Under the pieces are notes generated by a model. It was not told the DNA's origin. It searched no databases and worked only from the letters and a program-made list of their open reading frames with translations. Both the position numbers and the translations under genes were made by a program. A DNA stretch of 64,000 nt from Yoonia maricola (GTDB lineage Bacteria; Pseudomonadota; Alphaproteobacteria; Rhodobacterales; Rhodobacteraceae), in NCBI RefSeq assembly GCF_002797915.1, contig NZ_PGTY01000002.1, positions 527,001-591,000 of the forward strand, read 5' to 3'. How positions within the stretch are numbered: the stretch's first letter is position 1; each line of letters starts with the position of its first letter. Below are positions 17,234 to 25,841 of this stretch, piece after piece.

Positions 17234-18040
17234 ATGCAAAACACCACGCTCAGCCGCGCGCATCTGGAAGAACAGGCGCTGGTTGATCCTCTAGTATATG
17301 CTATGGCAAGCCGTGATGCGGACGTGCCGCGTCTTGTGCGCGAGGCATTATCGGATGGGCGGGGGCAATTGGCTTTTCATCCTGTGGTGACCGCTGACAA
17401 TGACAATCTGGTCGCTTTTCACGAAGGGCTGATGCGGCTTTCTGATGAAGACGGGCGTTTGATCCCCGCTGCGCATTTCATGCCGCAAGTGGAAGATTCC
17501 GATCTGGGGCGTGAAATTGACTGCCTATCGCTGGAACTGGCGCTGCAACAATTGCGCACACACCCGGGTTTGCGACTGTCAGTGAATCTGTCGGCAAGGT
17601 CCATCGGCGACGGCGAATGGCGACGTACGCTGGATCGGGGATTAATGAGCGGGGATAATCTGGGGGATCGCCTGATCTTTGAGATTAGCGAAACCTCGGC
17701 CATGATGCTGCATGAAAACGTCATTCGTTTTATGAGTGAGATGCAGCCAAAGGGCGTTGGTTTCGCCTTGGATGGGTTCGGGGCTGGACTGATCGCATTT
17801 CGGCACCTCAAATCGTTCTTCTTTGATCTGGTGAAGATCGACAAAAGCTTCATCCGCGGGATCGACAACGACCCCGACAATCAAGTGCTGGCCGAAGCAC
17901 TGATCACAGTCGCCCATCAGTTTGAAATGTTCGCCGTGGCCGACGGGGTCGAAACCGCAGGCGAGGCCGCTTTCCTGCAAGGGCTGGGGGTGGACTGCTT
18001 GCAAGGATATCATTTCGGGGTCCCCCGGCTGGAGCTTTGA
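17234..18040 (+). CDS. Degenerate EAL-domain protein
   Basis: A 268-residue cytoplasmic protein made almost entirely of an EAL (cyclic di-GMP phosphodiesterase-type) domain, without a GGDEF or sensor domain. ATG 17234 has GGAG seven bases upstream. Conserved positions are altered: EGL (64-66) for EAL, LDGFG (179-183) for DDFG, ADGVE (236-240) for AEGVE and QGYHF for QGYLF. SVNLSA, FEISET and Lys201 in VKIDKSF are kept. The lost second aspartate of DDFG is expected to bind catalytic metal. The protein may therefore bind c-di-GMP, or act by protein contact, rather than hydrolyse it. Confidence 0.85.
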   Translation: MQNTTLSRAHLEEQALVDPLVYAMASRDADVPRLVREALSDGRGQLAFHPVVTADNDNLVAFHEGLMRLSDEDGRLIPAAHFMPQVEDSDLGREIDCLSLELALQQLRTHPGLRLSVNLSARSIGDGEWRRTLDRGLMSGDNLGDRLIFEISETSAMMLHENVIRFMSEMQPKGVGFALDGFGAGLIAFRHLKSFFFDLVKIDKSFIRGIDNDPDNQVLAEALITVAHQFEMFAVADGVETAGEAAFLQGLGVDCLQGYHFGVPRLEL

Positions 18041-18191
18041 AAGGGGTTGCGACTGGCGCATAGGGGCTTTGATTGCCTCACGTCAACTTGTCTTTTACGC
18101 GATGTTTCGAGCGGTAAACGGGGATTGTCTTGCACCTGATACGCGTAGATGGCACCCTTATGGCCAGCTAGAAACCCGAGGGGAACCACAC

Positions 18192-19367
18192 ATGACCAAC
18201 GTCGTTATCGCATCCGCAGCCCGCACAGCCGTGGGCAGTTTTGGCGGATCATTCGCAAACACACCCGCCCATGACCTTGGCGCTGCGGTCCTTGAAGCCG
18301 TTGTTGAACGCGCAGGTGTCGATAAATCAGAGGTCAGCGAAACGATCCTTGGTCAGGTTCTGACAGCCGCACAGGGGCAAAACCCGGCACGGCAGGCGCA
18401 CATCAACGCCGGTCTGCCAACAGAGTCTGCAGCGTGGGGCATTAACCAAGTGTGTGGGTCCGGTCTGCGCGCTGTGGCGCTGGGCGCACAGCACATCCAA
18501 TTGGGCGACGCCGCTATCGTGGCCGCGGGCGGTCAGGAAAACATGACGCTCTCCCCCCATGCGGCACACCTGCGTGCGGGCCAGAAAATGGGCGATATGA
18601 AGTATATCGACACCATGATCCGCGACGGTTTATGGGATGCCTTCAACAACTACCATATGGGTCAAACTGCTGAAAACGTCGCAGAAAAGTTCCAGATCAC
18701 GCGCGATATGCAAGACGAATTCGCCGTCGCGTCTCAAAACAAAGCCGAAGCTGCGCAAAAGGCCGGCAAGTTTGATGACGAAATTGCAGCCTATACTGTG
18801 AAAACGCGCAAGGGCGACATCGTCGTCGATAAAGACGAATACATCCGTCACGGCGCGACCATGGAGGCCATGCAAAAACTGCGGCCTGCGTTTACCAAAG
18901 ACGGTTCTGTCACAGCGGCCAACGCATCCGGCCTGAACGATGGCGCGGCAGCTACATTGCTGATGTCCGCGGATGAGGCCGAAAAGCGCGGGATCGAGCC
19001 TTTGGCCCGTATTGCGTCCTACGCCACAGCCGGTCTCGACCCATCTATCATGGGTGTGGGTCCGATCTACGCATCGCAAAAGGCATTGGACAAAGCGGGC
19101 TGGTCCGTCGGCGATCTTGACCTTGTCGAAGCCAACGAAGCTTTTGCGGCACAGGCCTGTGCGGTGAACAAGGAAATGGGCTGGGACCCTGAAATCGTGA
19201 ACGTGAACGGCGGCGCCATTGCGATTGGGCACCCGATCGGTGCGTCCGGTTGTCGCGTCCTGAACACGCTACTGTTCGAAATGAAGCGCCGCGACGCCAA
19301 AAAAGGCCTCGCTACTTTGTGCATTGGCGGCGGCATGGGCGTTGCCCTGTGTGTTGAGCGCCCCTGA
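18192..19367 (+). CDS. phaA: Acetyl-CoA acetyltransferase (beta-ketothiolase)
   Basis: A 391-residue thiolase. The start [19 protein letters not shown] is the usual thiolase N-terminus. The acylated cysteine is in [14 protein letters not shown], the catalytic histidine in [13 protein letters not shown] and the second cysteine in [16 protein letters not shown]. It condenses two acetyl-CoA to acetoacetyl-CoA for polyhydroxybutyrate synthesis, or runs in reverse. ATG 18192 lies a few bases after GAGGGGAACC. A longer upstream frame is spurious. phaB follows after 70 bp with hairpins between them; no phaC synthase is in the window. Confidence 0.96.
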   Translation: MTNVVIASAARTAVGSFGGSFANTPAHDLGAAVLEAVVERAGVDKSEVSETILGQVLTAAQGQNPARQAHINAGLPTESAAWGINQVCGSGLRAVALGAQHIQLGDAAIVAAGGQENMTLSPHAAHLRAGQKMGDMKYIDTMIRDGLWDAFNNYHMGQTAENVAEKFQITRDMQDEFAVASQNKAEAAQKAGKFDDEIAAYTVKTRKGDIVVDKDEYIRHGATMEAMQKLRPAFTKDGSVTAANASGLNDGAAATLLMSADEAEKRGIEPLARIASYATAGLDPSIMGVGPIYASQKALDKAGWSVGDLDLVEANEAFAAQACAVNKEMGWDPEIVNVNGGAIAIGHPIGASGCRVLNTLLFEMKRRDAKKGLATLCIGGGMGVALCVERP

Positions 19368-19396
19368 TCTAAATCAGGGCGGCGCATCCTTGCGCC
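19362..19396 (+). promoter_or_regulatory. Tandem hairpins between phaA and phaB
   Basis: Two perfect inverted repeats follow each other. CCCTGAT (19362-19368) pairs with ATCAGGG (19373-19379) around loop CTAA; the first arm includes the phaA stop. Then GGCGC (19381-19385) pairs with GCGCC (19392-19396). There is no T tract, so this is not a simple terminator. It may be an RNA processing or stabilising element that adjusts the phaA to phaB ratio, a role I infer only from position. Confidence 0.55.
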
Positions 19397-19437
19397 GCTC
19401 TACATCTGAATAATCAAATACCTGAGGAGGAACTACT

Positions 19438-20163
19438 ATGGGACGTGTCGCACTCGTCACGGGGGGGTCGCGCGGAATTGGCGCGGCTATTTCAACAGCA
19501 TTGAAGGACATGGGATGCAGCGTTGCGGCAACCTATGCCGGTAATGATGAAAAAGCCGCCGCCTTTACTGCGGAAACGGGCATCAAAACCTACAAATGGA
19601 ACGTGGCTGATTACGACGCTTGCAAAGACGGCGTGGCACAGATCGAAGCGGATCTTGGCCCTGTTGAGATATTGATCAACAACGCTGGCATCACCCGCGA
19701 TGCACCTTTCCACAAGATGACACCACAACAGTGGCACGAGTGCATCGACACGAACCTCAACGGTGTCTTCAACATGACCCATAACGTCTGGGGCGGCATG
19801 CGGGAACGCAAGTTCGGGCGCATCGTGACGATCTCTTCAATCAACGGGCAGAAAGGTCAGTTTGCCCAAGCTAACTATGCGGCGACCAAGGCGGGCGACA
19901 TCGGCTTTACCAAGTCACTGGCGCAAGAAGGCGCACGTGCTGGCATCACAGTGAACATCGTGGCCCCTGGCTATATCAACACCGAGATGATGAGCACGAT
20001 CCCCGAGAAGGTTATGAACGAAGTAATTCTGCCGCAAATTCCGGTTGGCCGCCTTGGCGAAGCCGCCGAGATCGCGCGCGCAGTCTGCTTCTTGGCGTCT
20101 GACGACGCAGGTTTCGTGACAGGGTCGACCCTGTCTGCAAATGGCGGTCAGTATCTGGCGTAA
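19438..20163 (+). CDS. phaB: Acetoacetyl-CoA reductase
   Basis: A 241-residue SDR that reduces acetoacetyl-CoA to (R)-3-hydroxybutyryl-CoA with NADPH. It shows VTGGSRGIGAA at the cofactor loop, NNAG (about 81-84), and the catalytic SSINGQKGQFAQANYAATKAG with Ser, Tyr and Lys in place. NGQ(K)GQ(F/A)GQ around the catalytic residues is typical of PhaB, which separates it from FabG. A strong ribosome site GAGGAGG precedes ATG 19438. It is followed by a shared terminator at 20186-20217. Confidence 0.95.
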   Translation: MGRVALVTGGSRGIGAAISTALKDMGCSVAATYAGNDEKAAAFTAETGIKTYKWNVADYDACKDGVAQIEADLGPVEILINNAGITRDAPFHKMTPQQWHECIDTNLNGVFNMTHNVWGGMRERKFGRIVTISSINGQKGQFAQANYAATKAGDIGFTKSLAQEGARAGITVNIVAPGYINTEMMSTIPEKVMNEVILPQIPVGRLGEAAEIARAVCFLASDDAGFVTGSTLSANGGQYLA

Positions 20164-20185
20164 GCCGAGCCGTACGACAAATAAC

Positions 20186-20217
20186 AAGGGCCACGCTGAT
20201 CAGGCGTGGCCCTTTTC
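20186..20217. terminator. Bidirectional rho-independent terminator
   Basis: A perfect 11-bp stem AAGGGCCACGC (20186-20196) and GCGTGGCCCTT (20204-20214) with loop TGATCAG, followed by TTTT on the plus strand. It ends phaB transcription. On the minus strand the same stem would serve the small convergent gene at 20254-20364. Confidence 0.9.
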
Positions 20218-20253
20218 CGTTCGGCTGCCGGGTGTGCAGCCGGAGCGAAGTTC

Positions 20254-20364
20254 TTAGCGGCGGCGTGTGAACCAACGAACGGCATTGCGCAGTGCTTGTG
20301 CACGCTCTTTATGCGCACGTTGGATACCTTCACGGATGCGGGGGCTTGTTGTTGTCTCGTACAT
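20254..20364 (-). CDS. 36-residue arginine-rich conserved-type small protein
   Basis: A short frame encoding MYETTTSPRIREGIQRAHKERAQALRNAVRWFTRRR in two readable parts: a Thr-rich start and a basic, amphipathic helix ending WFTRRR. AAAGGA lies eight bases before the ATG, and a strong terminator follows. It is too short for most gene finders. The basic helix recalls the small DUF1127-like proteins of Rhodobacteraceae, some of which influence RNA turnover, but it is shorter and I cannot confirm membership. Its promoter region is shared with the divergent LysR gene. Confidence 0.75.
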   Translation of the reverse strand: MYETTTSPRIREGIQRAHKERAQALRNAVRWFTRRR

Positions 20365-20481
20365 GGTGCGTTCCTTTGGTGTGTGTTTTTGTTTGTCTTG
20401 ATGTCCTCAATATGCGTATTGCGCGCCCTTTGGACAAACGAGACTTTCTATTGCTTCAGTTAAGCTGTATTAAACTGAAAC

Positions 20482-21423
20482 ATGTCAGATAGATTGCCCC
20501 CACTTACCGCCCTGCGCGCGTTCGAAGCGGCTGCCCGCCATATGTCATTTGCCAAGGCAGCAGATGAATTGAACGTCACACCCGCTGCGTTATCCTATCA
20601 AATAAAGGCATTAGAGGCGGATTTGGGGCAACCTGTCTTTCGCAGGCTCAATCGTGCGGTAGAGTTGACAGAGGCGGGGCGCTGCCTTGCGCCGGGCGCA
20701 ACAGATGCCTTTACCACGCTGTCCACTGCGTGGCGAAGTACAAAAAGATTAACTGACAGCGGCGTGTTGACGGTCACTGCGGGGCCTGCCTTTACGTCAA
20801 AGTGGTTGGCACCACGCATGTATGATTTTGCCCAAGCCCACGAAGACATCGACCTGCGGTTTTCAGCAACCTTGCGGATCGTTGACTTCAACCGTGATGA
20901 GGTAGATGTCGCCATCCGCTTTGGTCTTGGCGGGGACGAAGGCGTGTATTCACGTCCGATCTTTGATGAATGGATGACGCCAATGATGACCCCGCAATTG
21001 GCAAAGGCATACGACACGCCAGACAAGCTTGTGAAGGCCACGTTTATTCACGACGACTCCATTAATTTCCTTAAGCTACCCACGGGGTGGGATGCCTGGC
21101 TGAAAGCTATGAAGATCAAGGCTGATACATCGCACGGCCCCCGCTTCTCGCAGGCGGACCATGCCATTGATGCAGCCATCGCCGGGGCAGGGGTTGTGAT
21201 GGGGCGGGCATCACTTGTCGCCCGTGCACTGGAAGACGGGCAGTTGGTTGCCCCATTTGACCTTGGTCTGACTTCAGAGGCGCAGTATCGGTTCATTTGC
21301 CCATTGGGAAATGAACGGCGCCCACATATTGCCGCGTTTGAAGCATGGGTCTTGGAAGAAATTCAATCGTCCAAGCACATCGCTGAGGGGCGAAGGTTGA
21401 TCAATGCCAGTGATCTGCTCTGA
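20482..21423 (+). CDS. LysR-family transcriptional regulator, GcvA/AmpR-like
   Basis: A 313-residue regulator. The winged helix-turn-helix occupies about residues 6-65 (LPPLTALRAFEAAARHMSFAKAADELNVTPAALSYQIKALE; no longer fragment is needed to place it). The periplasmic-binding-like effector domain follows (LTVTAGPAFTSKWLAPRMYDF). The LTALRAFEAAARHxSF start is the hallmark of the GcvA/AmpR subgroup. Target genes are not evident; the divergent neighbour is the 36-residue protein and downstream genes are convergent. Confidence 0.93.
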   Translation: MSDRLPPLTALRAFEAAARHMSFAKAADELNVTPAALSYQIKALEADLGQPVFRRLNRAVELTEAGRCLAPGATDAFTTLSTAWRSTKRLTDSGVLTVTAGPAFTSKWLAPRMYDFAQAHEDIDLRFSATLRIVDFNRDEVDVAIRFGLGGDEGVYSRPIFDEWMTPMMTPQLAKAYDTPDKLVKATFIHDDSINFLKLPTGWDAWLKAMKIKADTSHGPRFSQADHAIDAAIAGAGVVMGRASLVARALEDGQLVAPFDLGLTSEAQYRFICPLGNERRPHIAAFEAWVLEEIQSSKHIAEGRRLINASDLL

Positions 21424-21464
21424 CAGCGGGTTACACACCAGCTGTCAGCGCGTGGTGTGAGTGG

Positions 21465-21632
21465 CTAATGTGTGCTCAGGCGCGTGATTTCTTCCTTGAG
21501 CATCAGCTTTTGCTTCTTAAGCTTCGCAATTTCCATGTCGTCAGAAGCAGGGCTGCGCTGCATCACTTCGACATGCTCGGAGAGGTGTTGATGTTTCTTC
21601 TTCAGTTCCTGCAAATGCGAACTCAAGCTCAT
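21465..21632 (-). CDS. YdcH/DUF465-family small coiled-coil protein
   Basis: A 55-residue helical protein starting MSLSSHLQELKKKHQHLSE and ending EEITRLSTH. The spacing of charged and hydrophobic residues predicts a coiled coil, and LKKxHxxL ... IxxLKKxKLxLKDEI is the DUF465/YdcH pattern. AGGAGG lies six bases before the start. Function of the family is unknown. A longer frame upstream of 21632 has no support. Confidence 0.85.
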   Translation of the reverse strand: MSLSSHLQELKKKHQHLSEHVEVMQRSPASDDMEIAKLKKQKLMLKEEITRLSTH

Positions 21633-21749
21633 GGTCGTCCTCCTCTGGTTTGGTGTGTTACTGATTGCAACATATCTGACCGACACTGTCACGCCGCATG
21701 GCAGCAATGTAACAGAATTTCAGGGTGTCAGACGATTGTTGCCAATTCG

Positions 21750-22505
21750 TTAAGGCAGAATGGGCAATTCCGCGCCACTTCGCAAAGCATCCGAAACCAA
21801 AGGTGTATAACTATCCTGATCGCATTGATGTGTGTCACCTTCATGCATGATCAGCGCAGGCGCCATCCGAAACGGTGTTCTCCCCTCTTGCCGTGCTTGC
21901 AACAGAAACAACTCTGGCGCACGGCTCGCGCGCCCCGCAACGGGCCGTACGACAATCGCACCCAGACGCCCGACCAGCGCATCCAAAACCTCTGGCAAAC
22001 GCTCCATCCGTTGGATCAGGGTTAGATATCCCCGCGGACCAATACGCTTTGCCCCGGTATCGATCCAATCGCCCAACGGGGTGTCACCACCGAAGGCAAT
22101 ATCCTTGCCTGCGTCGTCCGACACCGTGCCAGCGGCCCGATCATAATAAGGTGGGTTCATAATCACGTGATCAAACCGCTTTTGGCGGAGGTCGGCAGGC
22201 AAGGCGCGCAGGTCCGCAGTAACTGCCGTAAACGGCATGGCGTTCTCGGCTCCGTTGCGTCGGGCCAATGCGGCATAATCGGCCTGCACCTCAACCCCAG
22301 TGATCTGCAAATCTGGCACTCGCGCGGCCAGACAGAGCGACGCCACGCCAACGCCGCAGCCCAATTCCAACACGGATTGCCCGGGTTTAGCGGGTACGGA
22401 CGCTGCCAAAATCACTGGATCAACGCCCGCGCGATACCCCCGCCGAGGCTGCCAGATCTTAATCTTGCCGCCTAGAAAATCATCTTGTGTCAGTTCCTCA
22501 GACAC
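21750..22505 (-). CDS. tRNA1(Val) (adenine-N6)-methyltransferase-like protein
   Basis: A 251-residue SAM-dependent methyltransferase. Motif I is VLELGCGVGVASLCLA, the acidic residue ending strand 2 is in TGVEVQ, and motif IV is MNPPYYDR, the N-P-P-Y form used for methylation of an exocyclic amino group. FxGGKIKIWQPRRGYRAGVDPVILAA at the start is typical of TrmN6/YfiC proteins. It probably methylates an adenine in tRNA. The gene overlaps the DUF2007 gene upstream by 8 bp and belongs to a two-gene minus-strand unit divergent from the prenyl synthase. Confidence 0.88.
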   Translation of the reverse strand: MSEELTQDDFLGGKIKIWQPRRGYRAGVDPVILAASVPAKPGQSVLELGCGVGVASLCLAARVPDLQITGVEVQADYAALARRNGAENAMPFTAVTADLRALPADLRQKRFDHVIMNPPYYDRAAGTVSDDAGKDIAFGGDTPLGDWIDTGAKRIGPRGYLTLIQRMERLPEVLDALVGRLGAIVVRPVAGRASRAPELFLLQARQEGRTPFRMAPALIMHEGDTHQCDQDSYTPLVSDALRSGAELPILP

Positions 22506-22716
22506 GGCCTAGATCAATCTCGCCATCGCGCATCACGGCCTCTGCCATGAACAAATCGCGGTCCAGCACCATCAGCCGCCGCGGCATAATGCCTATGCTG
22601 CCTTCAAGCACGCTCATGTTTACGTCAAAGGCGAACCAGTCTATACCCTCGCTGTCCAACAGGGCGGTTGCAAAGGCAAGGACGGTGGGGTCATTGGTGC
22701 GCAAAAGCTCTTTCAT
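22498..22716 (-). CDS. DUF2007-domain protein
   Basis: A 72-residue protein beginning MKELLRTNDPTVLAFATALL. The sequence, about switching between a short helix and strands (EGIDWFAFDVNMSVLEGSIGIMPRRLMV), matches the DUF2007 'putative signal-transducing' family, related to PII-like ferredoxin folds. No biochemical role is established. It overlaps the following methyltransferase gene by 8 bp and starts opposite the polyprenyl diphosphate synthase gene, an arrangement I believe is common in this family. Confidence 0.8.
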   Translation of the reverse strand: MKELLRTNDPTVLAFATALLDSEGIDWFAFDVNMSVLEGSIGIMPRRLMVLDRDLFMAEAVMRDGEIDLGRV

Positions 22717-22772
22717 AATCCAAGACCTAAGACGCCCTTTTGCGGATGTCTATTCACATGACGGAAACTTGC

Positions 22773-23771
22773 ATGAGCCTTGATCACGCCGCCACCAAAC
22801 CGCACGAACAACTGGCAGCGGCATTGGCCGATGATCTGACGGCAGTAAACGGGTTGATCCGCAAACGGATGGCCTCGGAGCACGCCCCCCGCATCCCCGA
22901 GGTCACAGCGCATCTTGTCGAGGCAGGCGGCAAACGTTTGCGCCCAATGCTGACTTTGGCAGCGGCGCGGATGTGCGGCTATGACGGCCCCTATCACGTG
23001 CATTTGGCCGCAACGGTTGAGTTTATTCACACTGCGACCTTGCTGCACGACGATGTGGTCGATGAAAGCAGCCAGCGGCGCGGGCGGCCCACCGCGAACC
23101 TTTTATGGGACAATACATCGAGCGTTTTGGTCGGTGACTACCTTTTTGCGCGTTCGTTTCAGTTGATGGTTGAAACGGGTTCGTTGCGCGTCCTCGATAT
23201 TCTGGCAAACGCCGCTGCGACCATCGCCGAAGGCGAGGTGCTGCAACTTACCGCAGCCAGCGATTTGGCGACGACTGAAGACATCTACTTGCAGGTCGTG
23301 CGCGGCAAGACCGCCGCACTTTTCTCTGCTGCGATGGAGGTTGGTGGTGAGATCGCGGGCCAAGACGCCGCTACGAAACAGGCGCTCTTTGACTATGGCG
23401 ATGCGTTGGGCATCTCGTTCCAGATCGTTGATGATTTGCTGGACTATGGGGGCACCAAGGCAACTGGAAAAAACGTCGGTGACGACTTTCGTGAGCGCAA
23501 GCTTACCTTGCCAGTAATCCGTGCGGTTGCGGCGGCGAATGCCGAAGAACACGCGTTTTGGGAGCGTACTATTCAGAAGGGCAAACAGGAAGATGGCGAT
23601 CTTGACCATGCCATTGCCCTGCTTGCCAAACACGGCACAATGGAAGCGACGCGACACGATGCCCTCGTTTGGGCTGAAAAGGCCAAATCCGCGCTGGACG
23701 CGCTTCCTGATCATGCGCTTAAGACGATGTTGACTGACTTGGCCGACTATGTGGTTGCGCGCATTACCTAA
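22773..23771 (+). CDS. Polyprenyl diphosphate synthase (octa-/decaprenyl type)
   Basis: A 332-residue all-helical prenyltransferase. The first aspartate-rich motif is LLHDDVVDESSQRRG and the second is QIVDDLLDY; GKRLRPML and GKTAALF are also conserved. It extends farnesyl diphosphate by successive isopentenyl units to make the ubiquinone side chain. Alphaproteobacteria of this group generally use Q-10, so a decaprenyl product is likely but not readable from the sequence. I place the start at ATG 22773 (MSLDHAA); ATG 22758 and TTG 22740 in frame are alternatives. Confidence 0.93.
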   Translation: MSLDHAATKPHEQLAAALADDLTAVNGLIRKRMASEHAPRIPEVTAHLVEAGGKRLRPMLTLAAARMCGYDGPYHVHLAATVEFIHTATLLHDDVVDESSQRRGRPTANLLWDNTSSVLVGDYLFARSFQLMVETGSLRVLDILANAAATIAEGEVLQLTAASDLATTEDIYLQVVRGKTAALFSAAMEVGGEIAGQDAATKQALFDYGDALGISFQIVDDLLDYGGTKATGKNVGDDFRERKLTLPVIRAVAAANAEEHAFWERTIQKGKQEDGDLDHAIALLAKHGTMEATRHDALVWAEKAKSALDALPDHALKTMLTDLADYVVARIT

Positions 23772-23772
23772 G

Positions 23773-23798
23773 AAAAAGGGCTGCCTATTAGACAGCCC
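23773..23798 (-). terminator. Terminator of the TRAP binding-protein gene
   Basis: GGGCTG (23778-23783) pairs with CAGCCC (23793-23798). On the minus strand the stem is followed by five T residues (23773-23777), giving a rho-independent terminator between the converging genes. Confidence 0.75.
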
Positions 23799-23805
23799 AA
23801 TCAGT

Positions 23806-24840
23806 TTATTCTGATGAACGACTCGCCGCGACAGCCGCCCGCGCGCTTTCAACTAACGCCGCACCGTCGTAACCCTTGGCGTCCATCTCGGCGATCCATG
23901 CGGCGGTCACATCTGCGCCCAGTGCCTTAATCCGGTCCGTCTCAGCCTCGGATAGCTGCGCAATCTCATTGCCATCCGCGGCCATCAGATCACGTCCCAC
24001 GACATCACCGGTGTCATGCGCACGCCCCGCCCACTGGCTGGCCATCATGCCAGAATTAGCGTCGATAATCGCGCGCAGATCATCAGGCATGCCTTCGTAA
24101 ACATCCTTGTTCATCGCCCATATGAAATAGAGGTTATAGAGCGCTTTATCGCCTGCGACGTCGGTATGGCTGTCGGTCAACTCATCCAGCTTGAGAGATG
24201 GCGACATTTCCCAAGTGATCACACCACCATCGACGACACCGCGTGATAAGGCTTCGGGGAACTGCGGTACGGGCATGCCGATTGGTGTTGCGCCGAGTTC
24301 TTCCAACAAAAGGGTTGCTGGACGCGATGGACCACGCAGTTTTAGGCCGGCAAAATCCTCTACGGTTTCAACCGATGCGCCGCGCTTGTGCACGATACCC
24401 GGCCCATGCATGTGGGCGGCGATGACGTGCACATCGGCGAAGTCATCCATCAGATATTCTTGGGTGAATTCCCAAGCAGCGGCACTGGCCTCTTCACCCG
24501 ACTTCGTCGTCATGAAAGGCAGTTCCATCGCTTCCGCTTCGGGGAAACGGTTTGGCTGATAGCCTGGGATCACCCAGCCACCATCAATCGCGCCGTCGCG
24601 GATCAGATCGAACTGATTGGGTGCGGCACCGCCTAATTGCATGAACGGATAAAGCTCGACCTTGATACGACCCTCGGATTGTTCCTCAATAGCGTCAGCC
24701 CAAGGCTGCATGAAATAAGTAGGGTTCGCACTGGCGGGGGACACAAAGTGCTGAAAGCGCAGCGTGACCTCCTGAGCGGCTACAGAAGTTGCACAAAGAC
24801 CAAGAGTGGTCAGCAAAGCGGCAGATTTAAACAGGTGCAT
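23806..24840 (-). CDS. TRAP transporter substrate-binding protein (DctP family)
   Basis: A 344-residue periplasmic binding protein with a Sec signal peptide ending ATSVAAQE. The DctP layout is clear: TLRFQHFVSPASANP, then the substrate-carboxylate arginine region GLKLRGPSRPATLLLEELG, and GVVDGGVITWEMSP. It would bind a carboxylic acid for a sodium-driven TRAP transporter. ATG 24840 is chosen because AAAAGG is nine bases upstream; ATG 24849 is too close to it. No DctQ or DctM membrane subunit is nearby, so it is an orphan or works with a distant transporter. Confidence 0.92.
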   Translation of the reverse strand: MHLFKSAALLTTLGLCATSVAAQEVTLRFQHFVSPASANPTYFMQPWADAIEEQSEGRIKVELYPFMQLGGAAPNQFDLIRDGAIDGGWVIPGYQPNRFPEAEAMELPFMTTKSGEEASAAAWEFTQEYLMDDFADVHVIAAHMHGPGIVHKRGASVETVEDFAGLKLRGPSRPATLLLEELGATPIGMPVPQFPEALSRGVVDGGVITWEMSPSLKLDELTDSHTDVAGDKALYNLYFIWAMNKDVYEGMPDDLRAIIDANSGMMASQWAGRAHDTGDVVGRDLMAADGNEIAQLSEAETDRIKALGADVTAAWIAEMDAKGYDGAALVESARAAVAASRSSE

Positions 24841-24972
24841 AGCGTGCATCCTTTTCGTCAGGTTTTCAGGGGAAAGGCGTCACCGCTAGCGACGCAAATA
24901 ACATAGGCGATGGCGGAACTAGTTGCAAGTCATTCGCAAGAGGGGAAATTGCAGGCGATTTTCCCTCTATGC

Positions 24973-25785
24973 TTAGCCACCGTAGGTCGGATGAAACTTA
25001 CCGCTGGGCGAGAGGGTAAAAATCTCGCACCCATCTGTGGTGATCCCAATGGAATGCTCAAACTGCGCGGAAAGTGATTTGTCGCGGGTCACTGCGGTCC
25101 AATCATCGCCCAGAACCTTGGTTTCTGGACGGCCCAGATTGATCATCGGTTCAATGGTAAAGAACATCCCTTCCTCAAGCCGTGCACCGGTGCCGGGGCG
25201 ACCGTAGTGCAGCACATTGGGTGGGGCATGAAATACACGGCCCAGCCCATGCCCGCAAAAATCGCGAACAACAGACATGCGGTGACTTTCGGCATAAAGC
25301 TGAATGGCATAGCCGATATCGCCAAAGGTATTGCCGGGCTTGGCCGCCTCGATCCCTTTCATCAGGGCATCATGGGTGACTTGGATCAAACGTTCGGCTT
25401 TGCGGGGCAGGTTGCCTGCAACATACATGCGGCTGGTATCGCCAAACCAGCCGTCCAAGATGACAGTGACGTCGATATTCAGGATATCACCATCCTTCAG
25501 CTTTTTGTCGCCGGGGATGCCGTGACAGACTACATGGTTGACCGAAATACAGCTTGCGTGCTGATAACCTTTGTAGCCGATCGTGGCCGATACAGCGCCA
25601 GCATCTTCAACCCACTGGGTGATCAAACGGTCCAGCTCACCGGTTGTCTGGCCGGGCATGACATGGGCCGCGATGTCATCCAGAATTTGCGCGGCCAAGG
25701 CGCCTGCCTTTGCCATGCCGGCAAAGTCGCCAGACTCGTAAATCCGGATACCATCTTTGGTCAGATGCGCTGTATTCGTTTCCAA
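24973..25785 (-). CDS. map: Methionine aminopeptidase, type I
   Basis: A 270-residue metallopeptidase that removes the initiator methionine from new proteins. All five metal ligands can be seen in their motifs: NIDVTVILDGWFGDTSRMY (two Asp), GHGLGRVFH (His), FTIEPMI (Glu) and EHSIGIT (Glu). The substrate-contacting His is in VVCHGIPG. It lies 56 bp downstream of sfsA on the same strand and is probably cotranscribed. Confidence 0.96.
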   Translation of the reverse strand: METNTAHLTKDGIRIYESGDFAGMAKAGALAAQILDDIAAHVMPGQTTGELDRLITQWVEDAGAVSATIGYKGYQHASCISVNHVVCHGIPGDKKLKDGDILNIDVTVILDGWFGDTSRMYVAGNLPRKAERLIQVTHDALMKGIEAAKPGNTFGDIGYAIQLYAESHRMSVVRDFCGHGLGRVFHAPPNVLHYGRPGTGARLEEGMFFTIEPMINLGRPETKVLGDDWTAVTRDKSLSAQFEHSIGITTDGCEIFTLSPSGKFHPTYGG

Positions 25786-25841
25786 CGGGGTCGTTCCTTT
25801 TGCGGTGTTACTGGCGACATAGGCGAAAGCTGCGCCAAATT

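Noticed and set aside
17922-18191. N-terminal extension of phaA
   Set aside because: It overlaps the EAL gene, and thiolases begin at [13 protein letters not shown].
20206-20463. 85-codon plus-strand frame after phaB
   Set aside because: It starts inside the phaB terminator, has no ribosome site and low-complexity hydrophobic content; the real gene is on the opposite strand.
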